A stretch of 64,000 nucleotides of DNA. Origin: Blattamonas nauphoetae. Lineage: Eukaryota > Preaxostyla > Oxymonadida. Shown here piece by piece: positions 44,190 to 54,581 of this stretch (its first letter is position 1; each line of letters starts with the position of its first letter). The DNA is taken from NCBI GenBank assembly GCA_033064195.1, contig JARBJD010000047.1, forward strand, positions 186,001-250,000. Reading direction: 5' to 3'. The notes under the pieces are model-generated. The model had not been told where the DNA came from and searched no databases. It saw only the letters and a list, made by a program, of their open reading frames with translations. Made by a program: the position numbers and the translations under genes.

Positions 44190-45905
44190 ATGTCAGGGGT
44201 TGAGATCTTCCTACAGAATGTTCCATCAACACACTCGATCAATGATATCACTTCAAAACTCGAGGCAATTGCTGGTCCTGGATGTGTCAAAAGCCATTTA
44301 AGGCACAGGTCCAAGAAGACTTCATCTGGCGGAACATCCTTCTTTCACTATCAAATATCCATTGATACACAGGAGCATGGTCTGTATCCCATCAAATTTG
44401 CTCATTATCCTCATTTTTCGCTTCCATCTCATCATCTTCCGTCCTTTTTTCCAGCTCAAGCAATCCTGGACCAACAAACAATTTCATTTGGAGCAATCAT
44501 TATTCGTATCCAACCATACAAACTGATTAGCGAAATCCGAAAACCTCCAACCATCACCTCAGTCGACCTTCAATGCTCACCATATTCTCTTCCCGTCGTT
44601 GTTAACGAAAATCTTGCCAACCAATCCATCACCAAATTCTCCCACACTCCCGATCATCGATTCGGTATCCCTTTTTTCACTGTTCTTATTCATTGCCCAG
44701 CCTCTTTTCAGTTCTATCAAAACCAGGGCGTAGATTTCTTTATCTCTGCTTACTATGGAAGGCAGATAATGGACACGATACTTAACCCCACACCTCGCGA
44801 GATTATAATCCAGCCTGGACACGATGAAATGGATCATCCACAATCGCAGACCCTCTTTCTGACAGGGTTCCCATTTGCAACAAACGCCCTTCAGATTTAT
44901 GTGCATTTTCAAGCTTACCAGCCCCTTAATGTAACAGTGAAGCGAAAACAATTGGATATGACGGCAACAGCTTATATAACGTTAGGATCGGAGTTCCATG
45001 TCCAATCAGCGAGTCAAGACGCCTCCCTCCGCCTCTTCCACTCTCCCACCCCTAACCTCACAATCGCTCCATATCAACCCAAAAATCTTCCTCAAACTCA
45101 GGTTCCCCAACAACAGTTCATGCAGCCCCCACAAAACGCTCAATTCATCGCTGGAGGGATGCAGCCTCAATATCCCATGGGCGGTTACGATCAAGGACAG
45201 ATGATGCCATATTCTGATCCAAACGTCCAATATCAGCAACAATTGGCCATGCAATTAGCGCAACAACCACCAGCACAGATGGGAATGGGTCAGATGCCTC
45301 AGATGGCCGGAATGCAGCCAATGGGATATCAAAACCCACAAATGGGATATCAGAACCCGCAGATGGGATATATGGGAATGGCACCACAGATGCAAGGAAT
45401 GATGGGAATGCAGCCGCAGATGCAGGGGATGATGCAAGGCTACATGAATCCCATGCAGAACCCACAACAGCTCCCGCCTCAGCAATACCCCATGCAGCCA
45501 GTCGCCCAAATGCCAATGGGAATGCCGCAAGGTCAACAAATGTATCAGCAGATGCCTGCGCAGCCACGGTCTTATTCAAACCAGGGCAGTCTGAGCCAAA
45601 GTTTTGATCAATACGGAAATAGCCCACAGCAGATGCAAACAAAAAAACCGATGGTCGAGCGAAGCAGTCTCCCTGTGTTTGATTCACGCACACTTTCAGG
45701 AAGCGAGGCGGACATGAAGCAGCAGATTGGAAATCACATTTATGGGATTGTAGAACAGATGCATGGCGGGGAAATAGCGTCGAAAGTGACGGGATTGATT
45801 CTGATGCTGGATTTCCAGGATTTAGTGAAGGTTGTGGAGACACCAACCATACTTGCGTCGAAGATCGAGGAGGGATACAGACTTGTCATCCAGCAGTCAA
45901 GATAA
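44190..45905 (+). CDS. Poly(A)-binding-protein-like protein with MLLE domain
   Basis: 571 residues from ATG 44190. The C-terminal ~60 residues (about 507-568) match the MLLE/PABC peptide-binding domain: KQQIGNHIYGIVEQMHGGEI then ASKVTGLILMLDFQDLVKVV. VTGLILMLD stands in for the ITGMLLEMD core of PABPC. A long Met/Gln/Pro/Gly-rich linker precedes it, including a tandem repeat (MGYQNPQ twice). The N-terminus starts with an RRM-like strand (VEIFLQNVPSTHSINDI), and a second RRM-like segment is near FLTGFPFATNALQIYVHF. PABPC normally has four canonical RRMs; here they are few and divergent. It probably acts in mRNA 3'-end binding or translation. The MLLE call is firm; PABP orthology is moderate. 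Confidence 0.78.
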   Translation: MSGVEIFLQNVPSTHSINDITSKLEAIAGPGCVKSHLRHRSKKTSSGGTSFFHYQISIDTQEHGLYPIKFAHYPHFSLPSHHLPSFFPAQAILDQQTISFGAIIIRIQPYKLISEIRKPPTITSVDLQCSPYSLPVVVNENLANQSITKFSHTPDHRFGIPFFTVLIHCPASFQFYQNQGVDFFISAYYGRQIMDTILNPTPREIIIQPGHDEMDHPQSQTLFLTGFPFATNALQIYVHFQAYQPLNVTVKRKQLDMTATAYITLGSEFHVQSASQDASLRLFHSPTPNLTIAPYQPKNLPQTQVPQQQFMQPPQNAQFIAGGMQPQYPMGGYDQGQMMPYSDPNVQYQQQLAMQLAQQPPAQMGMGQMPQMAGMQPMGYQNPQMGYQNPQMGYMGMAPQMQGMMGMQPQMQGMMQGYMNPMQNPQQLPPQQYPMQPVAQMPMGMPQGQQMYQQMPAQPRSYSNQGSLSQSFDQYGNSPQQMQTKKPMVERSSLPVFDSRTLSGSEADMKQQIGNHIYGIVEQMHGGEIASKVTGLILMLDFQDLVKVVETPTILASKIEEGYRLVIQQSR

Positions 45906-46289
45906 GCTCATATTTCGTCTTCTTTTGTCATTTTGGGATGTCTTGATTCTTCTTCATGGCATCATGCTCAAGCTAACAATTTTGATGCTGATTGGATTGT
46001 GTCTTCAGTCATTCGTGATTATCTCGATGAATCTCTGTGGAATTGGACCAGACTAAACGGAATATGTTTAGTGATGTGAAATCAGAAGAGAAGACTGTGG
46101 TTTTGGCGAGTTTTGAGAGTTTTATGTGAGTGACGAGATGAGAAAAATCGTCGTTTCTCATTCTTCACCAAAAAGTCAATTATTGTTCATACTTTGAGAA
46201 GAAATGGGTGTAAATGGATGTAACAAATACTGAAAGCGATTTGGTCAAGTGAGAATGAAGCGTAAGTCGAGAAAAAGGCTGTGAAATAC
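45906..46289. other. Spacer, nothing recognised
   Basis: About 380 bp between convergent genes. It should contain both 3' ends. A GTGAGT at the end of the minus-strand frame and a TTTCAG at about 46235 could form an intron giving a different short C-terminus, but this is unproven. Confidence 0.3.
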
Positions 46290-46880
46290 TCACATGCTCA
46301 GAGAATCGATCCCACCTTGTTCTGTCGCTGCTTTCAGATTTGCCAGCTCATGAAGCCGCATTCGGACCTTTTCAACTGACATGCTGTACAAGTCCGGCAT
46401 TTGGGACAGAGGGTTCATTTGCTTCCAGAGATCACTGAACATTTCATGCAATACTCGCTTCTCTGCTCGCGATCTCTCCGTCTCTGGGTTCGGCATCTCA
46501 CAAGAATAGGGATTCAGTTTGCATTGATGTTCTCGCTGCTTCATCGCTTTCTCAACTTCACGTTCAACTTTGAGGTTCACAAGTGCATCAATTTTCAGGC
46601 TTTCTGGGGTTTGCATATTGGTCATGGAGGAAGTGAGGAGCGGGAACCAGCAGCAATGCGAATTGTCTGGAATGGTTCGCAATTCATCAAGGACATTCAG
46701 AGTGTGGGTTCGATCGTTCTCCGAAGACGTACTCAATGGAATGTGATAAGTTTCAAGATGCTCATTCTCCCAACTCACAACTTCCATCCTTCTCCCACCG
46801 AATCTATGCTCCTCGTCGATATCACACCGATCCCAATCACTGTCTCGCTGATCCTCTGTGTTTTGTCCTCCGCCCGGATT
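46290..46880 (-). CDS. Unrecognised helical protein
   Basis: An ATG at 46787 gives 165 residues, but the same frame stays open and coding-like upstream (FESLNPGGGQNTEDQRDSDW) to a CAG at about 46895. That CAG could be a splice acceptor, so the 5' end is uncertain. The C-terminal half is strongly helical and charged (KVEREVEKAMKQREHQ, SMSVEKVRMRLHELANLKAA). No domain is recognised. The gene borders a SPRY-like fragment and the truncated ARM-like copy just upstream, so it may itself be a rearranged fragment. Confidence 0.45.
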   Translation of the reverse strand, partial: NPGGGQNTEDQRDSDWDRCDIDEEHRFGGRRMEVVSWENEHLETYHIPLSTSSENDRTHTLNVLDELRTIPDNSHCCWFPLLTSSMTNMQTPESLKIDALVNLKVEREVEKAMKQREHQCKLNPYSCEMPNPETERSRAEKRVLHEMFSDLWKQMNPLSQMPDLYSMSVEKVRMRLHELANLKAATEQGGIDSLSM

Positions 46881-46975
46881 CAGTGACTCGAACCAGTTCT
46901 GAACACGATAGCTTGAGACGCTTCAGATCCAGTAGTGTGATCATTCCAGACACATTCACATCTGGAGTGATTGTC

Positions 46976-47590
46976 CAAAGAAGGCGATGTAATCTCGAAT
47001 GGAGAGGTGTTGATGGTGGGGTGGGAGGGTGTTCTGAAGCAGGTTGGAAATTGAGTGGAGAAGTGCGGGTCCGAGCTGAGATCTGAACATTTCGACTTTG
47101 TCAACTCCAAGATTGATTAAAGTCTTGAGAATCTGATAAAGTGAAGAAAGTGGAAGAATTCAACCAGTTCTGTTGTCTGAACATCATTTGTCTGCAAAAG
47201 TTCAACCAGATCATTGGAAATCGGTGACGTCAACAGTGGAACGGCGGCTTCCGAACAATGATACGCTGTACGAAGTCAATTTCGAAGAAAAGACAGACAT
47301 AAACCCCAGATCAGCATGAAATATGGTTTCTGACAAAATAAATGAATGAGGAAGCAAACATTCGGATCTCCTTTCGTGAACTGACTTTTCAGTGACACGA
47401 GTGTTTCTATCCCATTCAATTCAATAAATACTGAGCAGAAACCAGCAAGATGCGTCATTGATACAAGTGTAGCGAGATATCGATTGAGTGGACCACACGT
47501 TTCCGTGTTCATTGCGGTCAGAATGTCATTGATGGTTGAAACCAGCCGGGAGATCAAACTCTCACACTGCGATGAGGACTGACCGAACAT
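46976..47590 (-). pseudogene. Truncated ARM-like paralogue
   Basis: Near-identical over long stretches to the intact gene at 54582-56165, on the same strand. Exon 2 equivalent: ISRLVSTINDILTAMNTETC. An intron of about 39 nt (GTTTATG...TACAG) follows. Exon 3 equivalent: AYHCSEAA...SPISNDLVELLQTND. A third intron (GTTGA...ATCAG) leads to ILKTLINLGVDKVEMFRSQ and SIRDYIAFFGQS. There the homology stops abruptly at about 46976 and the frame closes. Relative to the intact copy it lacks the last ~230 residues and probably the first exon. The breakpoint abuts a piece that resembles SPRY-family exon 1 on the opposite strand (46925-46975). Confidence 0.7.
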
Positions 47591-47642
47591 TGATAATCGT
47601 GTTAAGCCTCCACAGTCTCGCTGATGATGACAATGGTCGCAA

Positions 47643-50600
47643 ATGATTCAGACTCAAGCAAAACAATGGATCCGATCTTTATATTCAAATCATTTATCTG
47701 AAGAAAACGTGCACTTGGAAATGGAGGAAGATAGATCATCTCCAGAAGCGGTAGATGCGCTGACACAGCAAGACAGCATCCAGGACATGGTATTTGTGCT
47801 GTTCGAGACTACTGAAGAGACCACACCACCCATCCAAATATTTCTCCCTTTTGATCGCCATGTTCCAGTTTATGTTGCCAAGCAACTTTTCCAGCTGCAA
47901 TTCGCCGCCCAATATTCGTTTGAACATGCCCAGTCGATTGAGTGGCATACCGTTTTGGTCCATGATTTGAACAGTGACCAACGGGTGACTCTCTCTGAAA
48001 TTGTCGAATCAATGAGCCTGGAGGATCTCAGGCAGACTCAAAACACTCCTGATGGACGTGATTACTCTTTGTTGCTGGTGATTATGCCCTTCTCGTTGAC
48101 TGTTCTTGAAGACCCAAGATTTCAACATTCTCATCCAGTCACTGACTTTGTTGAAGTTAAACCAGATCATCGATTGAAGAAACCCTTCTCAACGATTATG
48201 CGGAACGTGCTGGTGGCTATTGACTCATCGATTGGCCCTTTGAGTCAAAGTGAGTTTCCGAATTACAACAAGCGGCCCGGCAAAATCATGCCTCAGGACA
48301 TCTCCAGGTTCATGATGAAGACTGTTGGGAGTTACAAAAGTCAGGAAAATCTGGAACTCCATCTGAAAGACATCCTGTTTCGGCCGTCGTGGTTCTCTCT
48401 ACTGAGCCACATTTTGTTCAATTCACAGCAAATCGTTCGAATCTGCCGCGAGAATGATGTAAAATCGATGGTACATATTGTTACAGGCTCATCTGGAATA
48501 GGGAAGTCAGCTCTTCGCTTTCCGGCAATCACGTTGGCACTGAGCCTTGGAGCAGAGGTTTGTGTCTTTTGATTTGTTGATGTTTGCAGGAAGTATGTAC
48601 AGCCAAAGCAGGTGAATATCCTCTGAGATTTGTCCGAAAGAGGAGCAAAAAATCACAACAATCAACCTCCATCTCGACGCACGCTCCTCGCCTCACACCA
48701 AATTCAATCCCATCAGCAGCGACATTCCAGGGGGGTGTGAAGAGAAATACTCCTTCTGAAGAGAATGGCTCTTCCCAGAAAGTGAAAACGGAGAATCCCA
48801 ACCCATTTTTCATACCGCATCCCATCCCATTTTCCCCACCGCATTCCAACCCATTTTTCACACCGCATCCCATCCCATTTTCCCCACCGCATTCCAAACA
48901 ATTATCCCGACAGTTTTCACTTGTTTTGAAATCCCGGACCACACAATCTAAAGGAAACCATTCACTTGACAGTGAAGCATCACGTCAGCTCAGTGCAGAC
49001 ACTTCGACTCCTCCCGCGAAGCAACTGACAATGCATGTCACTCACGTCAACAAGCCTCCGCGAGACATTCCCATCACACCAACCATCCACAAATATGATG
49101 TGTTTGTCTACGATGCACGTGTCGAATCATCAAGCGATCAAGAGAAGAAGTATGGGAAAGACCTCTTCCCGAAGGAGAAGAAATTCAAGCTGGGGGAAGT
49201 GGAAGTGCCAAGCATCCACCACTTCCCTCATTTCCTGCGGCTGTTTGTCGATCGTAACAACAAGATTCAAAACCCTCTTGAAGACAAGACGTGGCATATT
49301 GTCGACGAGTGTGTTCTTTCACTGTCTTGCTCACTCTGTTTGTTTGTCTAGTCTCGTCTTGGCGCCAGGAAAATTGAATCCCTCTCAACACTATGTCCTT
49401 CTGACCTCACCGAATCGGAGTCGTTGGGAACTCCTTCTCGAAGATGGTGTACAGCCGCCTCCTCTTGTTCTGTATGTGTCGCCTAGATACACCCTCTTTG
49501 AGGAAATCAACATGCTGAATGCCATCCCCTGTCCGATCAAAACAACCCCCAGATATCAACGTGAAAAACTTGCCCAACTCAAAGAGGTCGTCGAAATTCT
49601 CGGATTCACTCCACGGAATCTCCAGAATTTCACGACGCAGTACACAGTATTGGATAAACTGTTCAATGAACCATCGAAGGCGAATGTGAGTGGAGACGCC
49701 TTTGGGGACAAGATCGCCCACAAGCTGATTGTGCTGGACAGCCCCCAAGCTGATCCGCACAACTTCACGATGGCCTACGCATCGCCCAAAGCGAAGGAGA
49801 TCCTCGCGCAGAAGTGGACGGAGTATGTGCGGAGTAAGTACAATGCCTTCATGGAGGTCCCAGACACTCCGGTATCACACACCGACCTCGCCGACCCGAT
49901 GCTCCCCATGCTGTTCCAACGACTGACTCACAGCTCGATTCGTCTGGGAGCGCAATTTTCAAAAATCAAGTACCTCGATGGCACGATTGTCGAAGCCGAT
50001 GCAAATATGCTCTTGTCGTTTCCACCGACGCCAACACGAAGTGCGGTCGACTCGAGCGGGATATGCAACGCCCACCATGCCTTCCTTCCCGACATGGCCG
50101 AGTTTCGATGCTTGGATCGCAACATATTCAACGAGGGGCTGTGGAACCAGTTCTTCGTCTGCTGCATGATTGACGAACATTTCGGGAGTGAACCAGTTGA
50201 GCCGATGGATGAGAAGTCTGTCTCCAAAATGAAAGAACCCACAACCCCGCTTGAAGGAATGGAAGTCGATTCAGACGAGAGCGCCTCTTCATCTGAAGCA
50301 CCAGTGGCTGGTGAACCCGAACCGCCCATCCCACTGGAACAGCCACACAAGAGTGGATACACTCTGCGCCCACGAAAAGAAGTGTCATACACAGACAAAT
50401 CCAAATCGCGCCCAAGCAAACGAGAACGCACGAAACACATCACACTTCACTACTACACATTCCACCTCGTGCCGCTTGGACAGTGCAACGCCGACTTCGA
50501 CTCGATTTTGCTGTTCTTCCGCGTGATCCCCAGCCCCGACACCGACCAACCCCCCAAGATCGACTCGCTGAGCGTGCATTTCCTGAAGTCGTCGATTGGA

Positions 50601-53132
50601 TGTGGAGAGGAGATCGATGAAGTCGGAGCGAATGCGATGATGGCGTGGCTGGTTCTGCTGATGGACTTGTACGAACTTCGAGCAGACCAGATCTTCCCGC
50701 ACTTCGTGTTTGTTGTGTCGGAGAGTGTGTTCCCGATCTTTTCAGCGAAAACTAGAAACATCACATCGTTCATTCCAGAAGACAACATTGTGATTGCTGC
50801 GCTGACATCACAAACTGGGAATCTTCGTGATCTGACAATCGAGACAGTGGACGAACTGTTGCTGGACACAGGGAAGCGACTCCCTCCGAACAACGACGCA
50901 ATGTGTGTGCGATGTGGATTCTGTGGGGAAGTGATTGGAGACAACTTCAATGATCATGTCTGTGTGGAATCGTACGACGGTTGGAGCAACCTCGACTTCC
51001 ACAAACAGCTGCTCGACCCACTGAAAGCCAGCAACCGCTTCGTGCAAATGCCAGAATGGTGGGAGAAGTTGGACAGATCAGAAAAAGACCTTGTCACGAG
51101 GGCCGACCCGCCGTTCTTGTACAAGCGGAAGACACTGGCGGAAAGACTATCCAACAGACGATTGCCATGCTCCGACCAAGATTCAGACGCAAACATGGTT
51201 GGACTCCCAATGAAGTACCCGTGGCCGAATGCGACAATACCGAATACCAAACAGGCGGGGAATTACTTCACGCCCTTGCCGATGAATGTGACCATGGTGC
51301 CACCTCTCGACGCCTTCAGCGAGCAAGATGAGAAGCAGAAACAGGACCCCCGCCAGACATCGCCTGCAGGAGAGAATGGAATGACTGTCAAGGACATTCG
51401 AGAGACGCTGCTGAATGATAGCTTTGGGGACAGCGAGAAGGAGAAATCGAACTCGATGACGATCACAGTCTCCTCCCGTCAGCCACTTCCTCCCCCGTGT
51501 CACCTGTACCGCACTCCGTTTTACACACAACCACTGAGAACGTATCCAACACTCACCGAATTGCTTAAAATTAAGCCGTTTTCCGCAGGAGGCCCGATGA
51601 CTGATGAAGAGATGGAGATCGCGAAATTATTGAGCAATGAATCACCAAGAAGGGGGAAACTCAGTCATACGAACGCAAGTACAACGCGCATGGCAAATCT
51701 GATGGAAATTTGGATGGCTGGGTTCATGATAGTGTTGGATAAACGTGGAGACACCTACTTCGGCACTCAAGGTACTTACATGCCTCACACAAATCTTAAG
51801 TGTGAAGAGCCTTCGTCAGTTCTGATTGATTCGGACGAGTGTCTTGGACAGATGATGCTTCCGTTCGAGCACGTCGGCGAGTTGCGGGAGAGGATTCGGC
51901 GATTGTCCTCAGTGTTGTTTCCGTTCTCCATCCTCCGCCCTCACCCACGCCCTGCGACACCACGCCCACAACCAATGATGGAACAGTGTCTCTTGGTGAT
52001 CCAGCAGGAACTGGAGCTGTTCTGGCAGATGCTGAGTCTGCCCAACATGACCGAACCAGATTTCGACTCGTCCTTTGGGTTCTCTTTCGCACTATTGGAA
52101 TGGATTCTGCGGAAAATGGAGTCGTTCATCCAATACGTCTGCACTCTCATGAAAAACGGCCGCAAAGTTGTCAATCCGCTTCTCTCCAAACTAGCCGTTG
52201 TCAAGGCTCGACTTTCAGATGTCGGAAAAGATCGGGTTTCTGCGTTTGACGTGAACATCCTGAACACCATCAATCACATCAACGTCTTAAACGAAGTGCG
52301 GTACCAGTATGAACTGGAAATATGGAAGGACAACCACCCCAAGATCAACGACGAGATACTGGAGCAGCAAGTCATTGAGAAGGAGAAAGAGCTGAAAGAA
52401 CTGGACACTTTTGTGTTTCGCCATTTGTATGAAAAGAATGAAACAGAATTTATTAAGAATCGAAACACAATCGCCTGGTACAACCAAGAGTGCCTTCGCA
52501 AAGCGTGGTCACTTTATCATTTCTTTGGTTCGCTGGTCATGACTCTCCCTGTGGGAGCGGGAACACAATACACATTGAAAGGATTAATTCCTTATCAACC
52601 GATGGAAAACCAGGAGTGGAAGGACAGAAAGAATGAAGATGTTATGAAGGCCATGCAATATGTGAGTTCCATCGTCGGCTATCTCGAATATACGCGTTAT
52701 CAAATCCTCAAAGACAAGTCCGAGTCCCATGACCAATATGAGGAGGAAGAACAACAATACTTCAAAATACTAAAGGATCTCTGGGAGTATTTTTCACTGT
52801 CCTTCAGAGAGACTTTCCTACCGGACATTGAAAGTTATCAGGAAACCTCACAGGTATCCAAAGTTGTGATCCCTCCTCACCTGCAAGTTGCCCAAAGGAA
52901 GACCTTCGGATTAGTGTCGACTGTTTCGATCTCCCCTCACCAGCAAGTTGCCCTCAAGAACCCCTTCAGATCACAGTCGACTGGTTTGAGCCCCTCTCTC
53001 CACCAAGATGCCCAACAGAACACCTTCAGGTCGCAGTCGATTGTTTTCAACCCCCCAACTTGGCGAGTTCGCCCAAATTGCTTTTCCACAAGCAACCTGC
53101 CCAAAAAAAAGTATAAAACCAGTCATAATTAG
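47643..53132 (+). CDS. Crinkler/RHS-like P-loop NTPase protein
   Basis: Three exons: 47643-48557, 48590-49308 and 49352-53132. Introns are 32 nt (GTTTG...TTTGCAG, phase 0) and 43 nt (GTGTG...GTCTAG, phase 2). The product is about 1,804 residues. A P-loop, HIVTGSSGIGKS, lies near residue 280. After a Ser/Pro linker comes HIVDDLVLAPGK, LLTSPNRSRWELL, LYVSPRYTLFEEI, VEILGFTPRNL and HKLIVLDSPQ. This order resembles the NTPase of Crinkler/RHS proteins (Walker A, sensor Ser-Pro, aromatic-Glu, GxPR, sHxl). The N-terminal ~140 residues may be the ubiquitin-like header. A Cys/His cluster (CVRCGFCGEVIGDNFNDHVC) is near 1063, and ~22-residue repeats end the protein. Nuclear or effector roles are known for the family; the role here is unknown. 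Confidence 0.6.
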
Positions 53133-54030
53133 GAGCGGTCCATTTCACTGAGAGTTTGAATCTCCAAGACTACCCTTCCAAATCACTTCATTTTGGCATT
53201 GTTCTTTTTTCAGTCTGAACAGCAATCCTTCTTAATGAAAAGAAAGGGAATCTCAAAAAACCACGATGTGAGAGACTGATTGAATCAAAAATGAAGAACG
53301 ATTGACAACTTGGAAAATATTGTTTATTAGGAACTCGTTTTCATGTTTTCCTCCTCAGAACAGAGATACTGAAGCTCCCTGGGTTCCTTCGTCCATTCTT
53401 TGGTTCGCCTTTGGGCAGGGGTTTTGGAACCGGAGGAATTTATGGGTAATACACTGTTGGTGGAGGCAGAGAAAGTTCACTTTTCGCCACTCTGACGCTC
53501 TGGGTGATTCTTTTTTGAAAATAAAAAAAACACCAAAAGAGAATACGGAGAAATGGCGAGAAAATCACGGAGAAGGTTGAAAACCTCTTATTGAGCAAAT
53601 GCGGAGCTGATCGTTTTTGCTCATTTTCTTCATTTTTTAAAGTGTGAACTGGAAAAACAACCATCAGATTCAATATTCAACTCTCCACCTCTACCATTGT
53701 TTTTCCTCCATTTCCATAAACTTTCTCCGTTGTCAATGAAATCCTCGGCGATCAACACTCTCGGACGAGTGTTTGTTGAGCAGGGACACAGAAGTGATAT
53801 TCGACTTTGGCAGCCGAACTGAAGTTTTCTGGAAGACATTGAAACAGAAATTTGGATTTTTACTTGGAATATCATCGATAGCCATCTCGGAATGTCGTCA
53901 TCTCAATCAGATGGTCGGATCTCGTCATGGAAAAGAACACGATCTCCAAATATCCCATTTTGAAACATATACTCGTTCTTGATTCTATATCTTCCGTCAA
54001 AATAGGACCTATTACATCTGTCTGCACTTT
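53133..54030. other. Spacer, nothing recognised
   Basis: About 900 bp following the Crinkler/RHS-like gene. It is AT-rich with homopolymer runs (for example at 53518-53530). I see no reading frame with gene-like composition, no RNA gene and no clear repeat. Confidence 0.4.
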
Positions 54031-54100
54031 GAAAAATGATGGAAAAATGAGAAGGATCTGTGAAAGTCATTGGTGGGAGTTTTGGGAGAGGAGTAACAAA
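54031..54100 (-). pseudogene. SPRY-family exon 1 scrap (copy F)
   Basis: Only the family signature survives: minus-strand LPKLPPMTFTDPSHFSII, equivalent to LPPMNFTDPSHFSIIHTT of copy E. Sequence on both sides does not continue the SPRY gene. It is a small relic of the dispersed family near the ARM-like gene. Confidence 0.55.
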
Positions 54101-54392
54101 ACGCATCAATACAGAAAGAGAAGGGAACAATGGATTAGGTTGTTGGTCAATTGAGAGAGTGTCGATGTCATCGAGAACAAACGACATTGTGACGATCGAA
54201 CCCACCGAATGGAAGGTGGGGTTCACGAAAGTGGAATGAAGTATTCATTCTGCAAAAAATGTCTTCTAAAAAGAATAAGGAACTCGTGATTGACACGATC
54301 CCTGAAACGATCAATCTTGTCCTCAATATTTTATTGGCTTTGGAGTAGATTTGTATGTTTATCTGTTCAACGGCTTCTCTTTTATCAACTTT

Positions 54393-54523
54393 ATCAGATT
54401 CTGGCATGGAGAGACGCTTCCCTCCCGAGACTCCCTGTGCGATCACACATCGAAAGAGAACTTCAACGAGCCCAGATTTCAGGAGTCTCGGGAGGGAAGC
54501 GTCTCTCCATGCCAGAATCTGAT
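54393..54523. repeat. Perfect 42-bp inverted repeat (hairpin)
   Basis: Arms 54393-54434 and 54482-54523 are exact reverse complements (ATCAGATTCTGGCATGGAGA... / ...TCTCCATGCCAGAATCTGAT), separated by 47 nt. It lies about 60 bp beyond the stop of the ARM-like gene, in its 3' flank. The perfect pairing implies recent origin by inverted duplication or active maintenance. Confidence 0.85.
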
Positions 54524-54581
54524 GCACAATACGAGCAACTGGCAGAGTGAGGTGTGGGACTCCCGTGGAGAGCAGAGACGA

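Noticed and set aside
45145-45846. 233-codon minus-strand frame opposite the MLLE protein
   Set aside because: It is antisense to the Met/Gln-rich linker and MLLE domain, with no independent evidence.
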